Shown: positions 49,101-59,400 of the stretch, piece after piece | Layout of the letters: every line of letters begins with the position of its first letter | Position numbering within the stretch: position 1 is the stretch's first letter | Source of the DNA: Nematostella vectensis | Lineage: Eukaryota; Cnidaria; Anthozoa; Actiniaria; Edwardsiidae | Assembly: GCF_932526225.1 (NCBI RefSeq) | Contig: NC_064036.1 | Span: forward strand, 17,196,953 to 17,260,952 | DNA: 64,000 bases | Direction: 5' to 3' | Program-made: the position numbers and the translations under genes | The notes under the pieces: model-generated | Told to the model about the DNA's origin: nothing | The model's input: only the letters and a program-made list of their open reading frames with translations | Databases searched by the model: none

Positions 49101-52100
49101 GGTAGTCTATTGTTTCAAAGGTTTGCCAAGACTTACAGTGAAACAGTCCACAAATGGGTTTGAAGCAATTCAGAGTTATACGTATTTTGTTCGCATTTTA
49201 GCTGGCGGCACTAAATAAGATCTTTAGATATACATATATGGATAGCATATTGTATCAAAGATTTGCGAAGACTTACAGTGAAACAGTCCACAAATGGGTT
49301 TGAAGCAATTCAGAGTTATACGTATTTTGTTCGCATTTTAGCTGGCGGCACTTCGCAAAGAATACGAGAATGTGATTGGCGAGCTAGAGAAAACCCAGGC
49401 GGACTTGAAAACAGCGAGCGAACAACTGATGGAGATGCACATGAAGAACGAGGAGAACGACAAACTGAGGGGCCATCTGCAGGAGGAGGAGGCAATCAAG
49501 TACGTCAGGCAACGACGTCATGCTAGCTTGTGACGCAATGATAAGAAGTCATGCTCGCGTACATCACGCGTCTCACACATCGACGTGACGTCATGCTAGC
49601 TTGTCACATGTTACTCAGCTTGTCACGCAACAACGTCATGCTACCTTGTCACGCAATGATAAGAAGTCATGCTCGCTTACATCACGCATCTCACACATCG
49701 ACGTGACGTCATGCTAGCTTGTCACACATTTTACTCAGCTTGTCACGCGACCACGTCATGCTAGCGTATCACGCAATGATAAGAAGTCATGCTTGCGCAA
49801 GTCACGCATCTCACACATCGACATGACGTTATGCTAGCTTGTCACACAATGATAAGAAGTCATGCTTGCGCAAGTCCGCATCTCACGCAACGATATGACG
49901 TCATGCTAGCTTGCCACACGTGTTACTCAGCTTGTCACACAACGTCGTGACGTCATGCTAGCTTTTCACGCATGTCACACAAGGATTTGATATCCTGCTC
50001 GCGTTAAACACTTGCAACGTAGTGGTATGACGTCATACTTACCTGTTGCGCATGACAAACAACGATATGATGTCGTGTGAGTTTGTTAGGCATGGTACGC
50101 AAGGATATGATATTATGCTTGTTACGAACATAACGCCAAGACAACTGTTATTTCTAGGCTTCAATTCAGATTAGAGCTTGACATTGACTGTTTTTTTTTT
50201 TCTTAGGGGAATCCAGCAGCAGACAGTACAAGAGCTGGAGCGGCAAGTTGGCCTGCTTCAGGAACGAAACAACGCCCTTCAGCGCACTGTTAAGGAACAC
50301 GAGACCCTCATGGATAAGCTGAAACAAAAGATCGTCAGATCCACGGACCAGGTAAGAATTTGCGTCATGGGGTAGACACATGCGAGTCTAGGTATACCCT
50401 CATTGATAAGCTGAAACAAAAGATCGTCAGATCCACGGACCAGGTAAGAATTTGCGTCATAGGGTAGACACATGCGTGTTCTAGGATATACCCTAATGGA
50501 TAAGCTGAAACAAAAGATCGTCAGATCCACGGACCAGGTAAGAATTTGCGTCATGGGGTAGACACATGCGAGTCTAGGTATATCCTCATTGATAAGCTGC
50601 AACAAAAGATCGTCAGATCCACGGACCAGGTAAGAATTTGCGTCATAGGATAGACACATGCTAGTCTAGGTATACCCTCATTGATAAGCTGAAACAAAAG
50701 ATCGTCAGATCCACGGACCAGGTAAGAATTTGCGTCATGGGGTAGACACATGCGAGTCTAGGTATACCCTCATTGATAAGCTGAAACAAAAGATCGTCAG
50801 ATCCACGGACCAGGTAAGAATTTGCGTCATAGGGTAGACACATGCGTGTTCTAGGATATACCCTAATGGATAAGCTGAAACAAAAGATCGTCAGATCCAC
50901 GGACCAGGTAAGAATTTGCGTCATAGGATAGACACATGCTAGTCTAGGTATACCCTCATGGATAAGCTGAAACAAAAGATCGTCAGATCCACGGACCAGG
51001 TAAGAATTTGCGTCATAGGGTAGACACATGCGTGTTCTAGGGTATACCCTAATGGATAAGATAAACATGTTCGTCATAGGGTATATCGTCAAGCCTCGTA
51101 GGGAGAAGTAGCGACACGTTGTTTTCCTCAACATCTTACTTTACAGCATTCGATTCCGAAGATTTTTTAAAATTATTTGTGTGTTTTGATAGCAAAAAGA
51201 GAAAGAAAATGAGACAAAGACGCTAGCAGAACGGATGAACGAAGTTTTCCAAGAAAACGAAATGCTTAGAAAGGAGTTAATAGCAGCGGCAGATCGGATC
51301 GATAACCTGCAACGGCGCAGCGACGAGAAGAAAACCAAAACGCAAGCGAAAGTACAAGCCCTCAGGTAGCAACAAAGTGCCTGTCCTTATTAGATTGTTT
51401 CAGTTATTCTCCCCGATTTAATTTAGAGCCTGTTAGAAAACTATTCTTATCATGGTTGAAGATCCAACGCTCTTTTCCTTGGACCGTAACAAATCTAGCC
51501 GGATTGATCCCCTGTCCTGTAGGTTGCAAAGAATTCTGGTCCCCGAGCATGAAAGCTGTGTTATATCAATAGATGACAGATCTTCTGATTTGTTCTCACA
51601 GGGATCATTTCGCCCGCGAGAAGCGCAGTCTCGAATCAACGGTGTTGAGCCTGCAGAGTCGACTCGAGTTGAGCCTGGAGCGGGTTGTGAAGGAGGAGGA
51701 ATGGGAAAATACCACGGCTACCACCATCAAGACCCTGCAGCAGGAACGAGCTGACCTGCTTACAAGGTACACGCATCTAGGCGCTGCTACTTATCGATAC
51801 AAGCAGCTTAAGCACAACTGCCGGTACTTATTGATATCCAAGGCATCTAAGTGTACTCCATGTATTGACATAGGTAACCCATTTATCTGGGACTTGTTTT
51901 TACTAAAACATGTGTCTAGGCGCAGCTATTTATAGATACAGGCTGCTAAGCACAACTACCGCCACCTATTGATATCCGAGGCATCTAATGCATCCATGTA
52001 TTGACATAGGTAACCCATTTATCTGGGACAGGTTTTAACTAATACATGTGTCTAGGTGCAGCTATGCATGAAAAAGATAACCCAAGGATATGCAGGCACC

Positions 52101-53429
52101 ATATATATGAATCACGCGGACGTTAAGGAACTTTTACTAACCAGACATCTATTTTAATTTACGTCATATGGTTAGCGAGCTCATTGCCATGTGATCACAT
52201 CTCAGGTTAACGGACGGCGAGGAGCTTATACGCGAGTACCAACGTCAAACGCGCCAGAGCGAGGCTCGGGCGGCCATGTTAGACAAAGAGAACATTGAGC
52301 TTCAGAGCAGAATCAACGTGCTGCTGCGAGACAAGAGCGAGCTAAGCCGCCAGCTCACCACTAAAAACAGGGTAAGAATGTCCTCAGGCGGTGGAGAATT
52401 AGTGTGTACAATCTGCTAATATATAACAGATCAAAACAGTCATGTTTCTATTTGTTTTGCTTCCCATTAAGTGGGCATCAAGGCTGCTGGATTTCCCCGA
52501 AACCGTGGATAAACTCATAGATTATTTGTTAGTAAACTTAGTTACTTACTTTTAAATTTCACCCCCAAAAAGATGTTATGATAGAAAAGCACAGGACATC
52601 TATACCACTTCAAGTGACTGTTTCTATTCGTTGCACTAAGGGGATCCAAACTCTATAGAATAGCCACCCAATCCACAAGGGCACCCAAGTTTCGGTCAAA
52701 TATCTGTTCGGAAGCAAGGTCACCTACGGATTTCGGGGTTGGCCTAGAAATGTCTACTTTTTTCGGAATTTGTATTTCTAGATCACCTATGTTTCTCGGG
52801 AAGAGAGCTGGATCACCTATGTTTTTCGGAGTTGCTTTTGTTACCAACATCACCATTTCTATATTGTATATAAATGACTGCAAACGAATAAAAACGGTAT
52901 CTTAACTCATTAGGCCGGTTGTGAAATTTTCGTCGTTGGGTGCCCTTGAATCAAGCAAAACTGGATTCACACTTGCGCCGAACTCAGCATTCGATAGAAG
53001 ATAAATATAAGGGTGAATACATAGCTAGTACGTCTCAGACCTTGAATTTCATGGTTTATGTACAGGAAATGATGATTGGGGTTAAACGGGTTAAACGTGG
53101 ATTTATTTGTCTTTTTTTTTCTTTTACAGTCGCTTGTCACCAGTCCTTTGAACAGCCCACAACAGAATGGCCCAATTGACTCGCAAATTCTGATGAGTGC
53201 ATTAGCGCGCCTCCACCAGCCCGAACTGGATCGGACCCTCTCCTCCCCTGACCTCTACTCCCCAGAGGACAGGTCCCCCCTGAACAGATCCATCAACCCG
53301 ACACTCAACATGAACAATAACTACATCAGTCCTGAACGGCGCACGCCTCTCTCACGTTCCACAGGGAGCGGCAGTGGCCCAACAGGCTCTGGGGGTAGAC
53401 TTGGTTTGAGCACTCGGTCACAGAGCTGA
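40136..53429 (+). CDS. Long coiled-coil protein, 22 exons, 1215 aa, not identified
   Basis: Exons: 40136-40162, 40883-41606, 42115-42266, 43577-43708, 43880-43993, 44139-44176, 44590-44782, 45022-45114, 45200-45325, 45589-45720, 46135-46248, 46319-46388, 46983-47116, 47446-47598, 48213-48434, 48784-48900, 49342-49499, 50207-50351, 51193-51365, 51602-51766, 52206-52371, 53130-53429. Phases agree throughout (3648 nt). After a short leader (MSSLVILDSDKQETADIDAR) the protein is almost continuous heptad coiled coil from about residue 40 to 1115, e.g. LEKEKDLFQKEA and LQERNNALQRTVKEHETLMD. It ends in a Ser/Pro-rich disordered tail with repeated SPxR/SPED motifs (DLYSPEDRSPLNRS, YISPERRTPLSRS), possible proline-directed kinase sites. 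There is no motor, membrane or catalytic domain. A cytoskeletal, centrosomal or trafficking scaffold is likely (inference). The upstream frame is open, so the N-terminus could be longer. Confidence 0.88.
46706..46894. mobile_element. pogo/Tigger-like MITE remnant
   Basis: The ends TACAGTGGAATC and GGTTCTACTGTA are inverted repeats with a TA at each edge. Internal CGAACCTCTATATAACGAA and AACCTCGATATTACGAACCC are typical of pogo/Tigger-derived short elements. It lies in intron 12 of the coiled-coil gene. Similar TACAGTGG pieces at 47142 and 47230 may be another remnant. Confidence 0.72.
48980..49352 (+). repeat. Three copies of an intron end, 3' splice site and exon start
   Basis: Units of 117-140 bp run from GGTAGCCTATTGTTTCAAAG through TCGCATTTTAG to CTGGCGGCACT. 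The acceptor AGs are at 49084, 49201 and 49341. Only the third continues into exon 17 (CTTCGCAAAGAATACGAG); the first two end with AAAT after the copied exon start. Confidence 0.93.
49503..50110. repeat. Degenerate repeat rich in GACGTCATGCTAGCTTGTCA
   Basis: About ten imperfect units combine TGACGTCATGCTAGCTTGTC with CACGCAATGATAAGAAGTCA and CACGCATCTCACACATCGAC. Several retain the CRE palindrome TGACGTCA. The repeat fills intron 17 of the coiled-coil gene from the donor onward and its copies weaken toward 50110. Confidence 0.88.
50312..51070 (+). repeat. 92/94-bp array copying the end of exon 18 and its splice donor
   Basis: Eight copies of the last 40 bases of exon 18 (GATAAGCTGAAACAAAAGAT to CCACGGACCAG) each end in the same donor GTAAGAATTTGCGTCAT. 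Exon-type ends are at 50351, 50443, 50537, 50629, 50721, 50813, 50907 and 50999, so the spacing alternates between 92 and 94. Three linker types (GCGAGTCTAGG, GCGTGTTCTAGG, GCTAGTCTAGG) show a higher-order order. A partial unit ends at about 51060. Confidence 0.95.
51772..52065. repeat. Two tandem copies of about 145 bp beside the exon 20 donor
   Basis: Copies run from ATCTAGGCGCTGCTACTTAT (51775) and GTCTAGGCGCAGCTATTTAT (51913) through ATTGACATAGGTAACCCATT, with a third start at about 52051. The array begins within 10 bases of the donor at 51767. Confidence 0.88.
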
Positions 53430-54754
53430 CAGCCAGTACAGGAATACAAACTTGTGTTAGGTTTATAATCCTTTAGTTTATCAGAGACGTTAGCCAGGCA
53501 AGAGAGTAGAAGTCTGAGGCCCCTTTAACACTTTGCTGGCCTTATTTTTGACCTCTCAAAATTCGTAATTATTTCTCGTTCACATTGAACCGTGCAAATT
53601 TTTCGCAATTCACACGGGTCTCATTCAGTTTAGGTTTCTCTTTTTTCGTCCAGCGTTCCAGCTAGGGCAAGTCCCGTCGAAAATTCGACTGGCCTAAAAC
53701 TCTTATAGAAAGTTTGGCTTGGCTTTTGGCAGACTCTGGTCTTACGGCTTTGGATTCAGAAACCTTTATATCCTGGTGTTCAAGCAATTTTCTTCCTGTT
53801 TATAGTATTCTCCTTGCAAAGCTTTCTGTATCAACCAATGACACAAAAGAAAGCTTTGCGAGGAGATTGATTCAAAGAGAATCTAACCAAAAGTATGGAG
53901 TGATAATATTTATTATTGTGTGTATTTTGAGTGCTATTTTAATTTATAATCGTGTGAAAGTACAAACGTTTTATATATTTAAGCATTCGCTTACAGATTT
54001 ATAATTATGGCATAGCTATTGAATTATTTTGTACAGCTAAAGAACAATAAATACATATATAAGTTTTTATACCAAATTCCAAGGTATTTTCCCAATAAAA
54101 TATTTCTTTCATAGAATCTCAATATTTGCGTTTTGTTGCGTTCGCGAGAAACTACTATTCGCCCGTTCAATGTTCAAAGCGTTTTTGCTTATACACGAAC
54201 CATTCTATCAATGCCATAAGTTTCTTCCAATATTTCCCTGGACTTTGGTTAAGGTGATGCGCAGACATAGCTTACTATATGAAATTAGTACGGAAGTAGG
54301 TCCCCCCTCCAAACAAAATACCAGCTACAGTAAATATAGGGGAGAATGTTTTTTGTAAAGTGTAGTTCCAGAAAATATCCATACCCCCCCCATTGAGGGG
54401 ATTGGAAATTCCTGGGGGTGGGGGTCAAACGCCCAGGAATTTCCAGAGGGGAGGAGGGTAAAATGTATGTGTTTTTTTAGGGGGTTGGAAATTGGAAATA
54501 ATAGGGGTATGGGTATTACCTGAGCCCAGTAGCGTTTATCCTTAGCATTTCTGTTATAAATCACGCCCCTACCTTTTCCACAAAAGAAAACAGAAAAAAA
54601 AACAATTGTGCTAGTAAATAAAAGAAGCACACACGAGAAGAACAAACACCAAGAATAAGAGCAAGAGACCAACAATCATTATAGCTGTGCATTAAGTTAT
54701 ATTTATGTATTGCATATAAATGTGTACAGCCTCAAAATGAAACCCCACTGCCCC
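53430..54754. other. 3' region of the coiled-coil gene
   Basis: Presumed 3' UTR with AATAAA signals near 54046 and 54096. A hairpin at 53810-53865 has 17-base arms with one mismatch (CTCCTTGCAAAGCTTTC against GAAAGCTTTGCGAGGAG). The 96-codon frame at 53714-54004 contains a hydrophobic stretch but no supporting signal and is not called as a gene. Confidence 0.55.
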
Positions 54755-55769
54755 TTATGATGGGTAGCATGCAGTCGTTATGACGGGTAGCATACAGTCG
54801 TTATGATGGGTAGCATACAGTCGTTATGACGGGTAACATACAGTCGTTATGATGGGTAACATACAGTCGTTATGATGGGTAGCATACAGTCGTTATGACG
54901 GGTAGCATACAGTCGTTATGATGGGTAGCATACAGTCGTCATGACGGGTAGCATACAGTCGTTATGATGGGTAGCATACAGTCGTTATGACGGGTAGCAT
55001 ACAGTCGTTATGACGGGTAGCATACAGTCGTTATGACGGGTAGCATACAGTCGTTATGATGGGTAGCATACAGTCGTAATGATGGGTAGCATACAGTCGT
55101 TATGATGGGTAGCATACAGTCGTTATGACGGGTAGCATACAGTCGTTATGACGGGTAGCATACAGTCGTTATGATGGATAGCATACAGTCGTTATGACGG
55201 GTAGCATACAGTCGTTATAATGGGTAGCATACAGTCGTAATGATGGGTAGCATACAGTCGTTATGATGGGTAGCATACAGTCGTTATGACGGGTAGCATA
55301 CAGTCGTTATAACGGGTAGCATACAGTCGTTATGATGGGTAGCATACAGTCGTTATGACGGGTAGCATACAGTCGTTATGATGGGTAGCATACAGTCGTT
55401 ATGACGGGTAGCATACAGTCGTTATGACGGGTAGCATACAGTCGTTATGACGGGTAGCATACAGTCGTTATGACGGGTAGCATACAGTCGTTATGACGGG
55501 TAGCATACAGTCATTATAATGGGTAGCATACAGTCGTTATGACGGGTAGCATACAGTCGTTATGATGGGTAGCATACAGTCGTTATGATGGGTAGCATAC
55601 AGTCGTTATGACGGGTAGCATACAGTCGTTATGATGGGTAACATACAGTCGTTATGATGGGTAGCATACAGTCGTTATGATGGGTAGCATACAGTCGTTA
55701 TGATGGGTAGCATACAGTCGTTATGATGGGTAGCATACAGTCGTTATGATGGGTAGCATACGGTCGTTT
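54755..55769. repeat. 23-bp minisatellite, 44 copies
   Basis: The unit is GGGTAGCATACAGTCGTTAT followed by GAC or GAT. Most copies differ only at that final C/T, giving a two-state pattern along the array; a few carry TAAT, GGATAG or GGTAAC variants. It lies between the convergent coiled-coil gene and SF3B4. Confidence 0.96.
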
Positions 55770-55957
55770 GACAAAAGGTTGCCATCAACCGTCTTTGCAA
55801 CTATGCGACAGGCCCGCATTTAAGCATGGGTAAAAACCACTGAAGAATTTAGCTGCATATATTAGCCACTGCATAACTTTAGACTTAACAATCAACAGTA
55901 TACACCTGATTGTCTTACAACAACCTTACAGTATACACCTGTACAAAACCAAGTGTA

Positions 55958-56089
55958 TAGAGTGGTTTTCAAAATCCTATGCAACAAAATATAATTGTTT
56001 ATGTGTAACAGTCAAGTAGTAGTGTATAGTCAGTGTATTGGTACTAAATAAACTAAATATTATTCCACGGGTTTTTGAAAACCACTCTA
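55958..56089. mobile_element. Small MITE with TAGAGTGGTTTTCAAA ends
   Basis: The 132-bp segment begins TAGAGTGGTTTTCAAAA and ends TTTTGAAAACCACTCTA, perfect 17-bp inverted repeats. No clear target-site duplication can be read, so the family is left open. Confidence 0.75.
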
Positions 56090-56468
56090 CTACAATAGAC
56101 TACAATATAAGCGTTTAAATTGTTTAAAAACATTTTACTAGGTTTTGGTAAGACTTTGTACAAAATATGTGTCAAATCCTGGAGGGTTGGCACTATAGCT
56201 CTACAAGCAATGTAGATTTTGATGAGACAAGCTTCCAAGGGGTTGATCAAGAGGTCTAGAAATCTTGAATCTAATCCAATTTCACTTGTTACTTTTGAAA
56301 CATCCACTATGGATGCAAGGGCTATTCATCTGCAATGTCCATGCTGATGAGATGTGTTATGACTTGAATGCAGAAATACAATTATAGCTGTCACTCATGT
56401 TGAACATTCAAGCATATAATCTCCTCTATCTTCTTTACTCTTCTTGTTATCATGGGTTGATGCTTCTT

Positions 56469-59400
56469 CTAAGACTGTTGGTAATTACCTGAATAAGTGC
56501 AATTAAATTGTTAACAATGAATGTATTTTGCTAAAATAAATTATTATTATTCTCTGCAACAATTGAACATTGTTGTAGCCTTTTCCTACTTAACAAGTTT
56601 CCCTTTTGCTTGATATACATATGTATCTATAAAGAATTGCTTAACATTTGAACCCGGACAATTTGAGCAGGTCAAAGAAGGCAAATTACGATGCAATTTT
56701 ACACTCAGAGTGCCAAGTCCCACAATACATTGACTTGTATTCGCAAATTCAAGGAAGTAACAGCTGACACGTTCAATAAATGTATCATTATATTATTGCT
56801 CAATTAAAGGAGTTTGATTGTGGACTGTAATTTTGGAGTTTTTTTTTTGAAAAAAATATACCCGGTTGTACTTCCAAATGTAAACAATAACAAAGGAGTG
56901 ACTGGTTGATACTCTTTGATCAAGTGGAACTCACCTTGATTTGGCGGCATCTGTGGTGGAGGTGGACGCGTTTGTCCAGTCATGCCCCACATCAAGTTGG
57001 GTGGAAATTGTTGCGGCATCATACCAGGCATCATCTGATGTCCCATATGCTGCATGAAAGACATGTCTCCAGGATTCATCATGCCAGGCGGAGGCGGTGC
57101 CATCTGGAAAATTAAACACTTTTTATATAGCAAAGTGCAGGAGTTGCTGTAATTGCCAAGCATGCAGTACCATCTCCACAAATACATGCAATGTTTGGTG
57201 GGGAACACACACCAAACAAACAATATTTTTGTAAGATTACATGTTACTCACCTGCGGATTCTGCATGTGAGGAGGCATCATACCAGAGTTTGACACACCA
57301 GATGAGGGCGGAGGGGGAGGGGGCTGTTCCATGTTAGGGGGCATACCGCCTGGTGGCATTGGAGGAGGCATACCAGGTGGAGGCATCCCACCCATACCAG
57401 GCATACCCATGGGTGGGAAACCAGGGGGGGGCATCATGCCTGGTGGCGGCATTCCTGACAGAGAGATCAGAAATGATAAGTTGGGTGAAAGTCATTGCAA
57501 AAAAAAAAGGGGGAAAATATCAACTAGGTACAGGATAAGGCTTCTGGTATTGTTATAGAATTGTCAAAAAATTGGTCAAACAAAGAATTCACCTACCTTG
57601 TTGAGGAAAACAAACAAATGTTGAGTAAGAGCGCATCTCAATATATACATGCAAAGTTTGGATATAAGTGATGGCATAGATACATGGTGGTCACCATGTA
57701 TTCTGTAAGTGTCACCCTACCTGGCGGGGGCATTGAGTGAGGTGGGGGTGGGGCACCCATAGGGGGGTGGCCAAGCATTCCCACTGGGGGGATCATTGGC
57801 GGGAGACTGGTTGAAGTTTGGATGGGTGGAGCATCGGCGAATAGTTGATGAGGTCTGTCTGCTTGAGCCAGTGGATTCTGAGCAGCGAGAAGACGCTCTG
57901 GAAATAAAAAATAATAGAATCGATCACAATACTAATCTTGGGTGATATTCAAATCAGCTTGTGCATGTTTTGCAATTCACCAATCTTTAATTTTTCAATC
58001 AATAAGTATACTCCCAGGTTATGATATATTGGACTGGGGGGTAAAATACTGTAGACTCCAGGAATATTTTAGACTGCCTTATCATGGCAGATTTGAGTTT
58101 GATGTTGAAACCTAGTTACAATGGTGGAAATTCTGCTCATTGTTTGGTTACAACTATTGTTGGAAGGAAGGTTTGTCTGAGTGTAATCAAAGAGTTGGAT
58201 GCTTTGTATTAGGTATTAATAACACAGTGCACCATTCCTCACCTGCGGCGGAACCGTGCCTCTCTCCCTTGGACTCCTTTTTGAATGCATACGAGACTGT
58301 GATTGGTCGATTACAGAGGTATTGCCCATTCATAGCCTCAATTGCTGCATCTGATGCATCAAAACTCGCAAAGTTGATGAAAGCAAACCCTTTCGAGTTG
58401 CCTGTATCTGAATCTCTCATAATCTGTTAATTTAAATAAATCAAACCAGAAAGTTAGCAAAAAAGATACTTTATAGCTTCCATGAGAGGGCCCCTCCCAT
58501 ATTCAATTTACCTTTCCCTGAATCTAAAAAACAGCTACGAGTAAATATTATTAAAGCCAAATATAGTTGAAAGTCTTGTAACAGTGTCTGTTGTTACCTT
58601 GGGGGTCTGTAGAATGACTCCAAATGCACTGAATGTGTCATACAAGAGCTTTTCATCCACTTCAGTATCAAGGTTGCCAATAAATAGGTTGGCACCGACA
58701 TCCAGGTTCTTATTATGTGCAGAGGCCTAAGGATGATAAATAATGATATGATAACAGACATCCAATACCTTATTGAACACATGCACAGGCCAACACTGAC
58801 TATGTAGCAGGGGCCTGATAAATTTTCCATCTTTTTGAGGCACAAGAGTGAAGCTCAAAAGCCTTAAAATGGTGGAAACATCCAAATTCTATGTGTTCCT
58901 ATATGGCCCATGCAAACAAGGACAATAAGAAATTTATCATAACTGTTTGAGACTTTTAGTTGTTTCTGAGTGCGGCATAGGGGGAGCTAGTAGCATTGTA
59001 GCTGTATAATAAAGTATTTTATTGGTTTGAGTGTGAGGTATGAAGAAGACATTAATCAAGGAATTAATTAAAGCTGCATTGTCACCAGTTTACTTCCGGT
59101 CAATTACGTAACATCATCCGATGATTTTTAACGGAAAACGCGAAAAATATTTCAAAATATTGAAAGCAGTGTGTCTATTGGAAGTTTCTTTGAGGATGTG
59201 ATTGATAATTTAGAGCGGATGGCCTGTTAAATATCTCGGATTTTAATAGATTTTTTTGTCTTTTAATGGTTGAGGTTTCAGACGGACCTCCGGAAGTAAA
59301 CTGGTGACAATGCGGCTTTAAGTTTTAGAGTAGGTGGTGGAGCTTGGTGTGTAGGGGATTGAAGATATTTTATATTATCAGTTTAAATAAAACTTGAATT

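Noticed and set aside
50279-51134. Minus-strand frames with repeated LVRGSDDLLFQLINEG
   Set aside because: They are antisense shadows of the exon 18 donor array.
53714-54004. 96-codon frame with a hydrophobic C-terminal segment
   Set aside because: It sits in the 3' UTR of the coiled-coil gene and lacks any supporting feature.
54755-55769. CRISPR-like array (23-bp regular repeats)
   Set aside because: There are no spacers; the whole unit is repeated head to tail.
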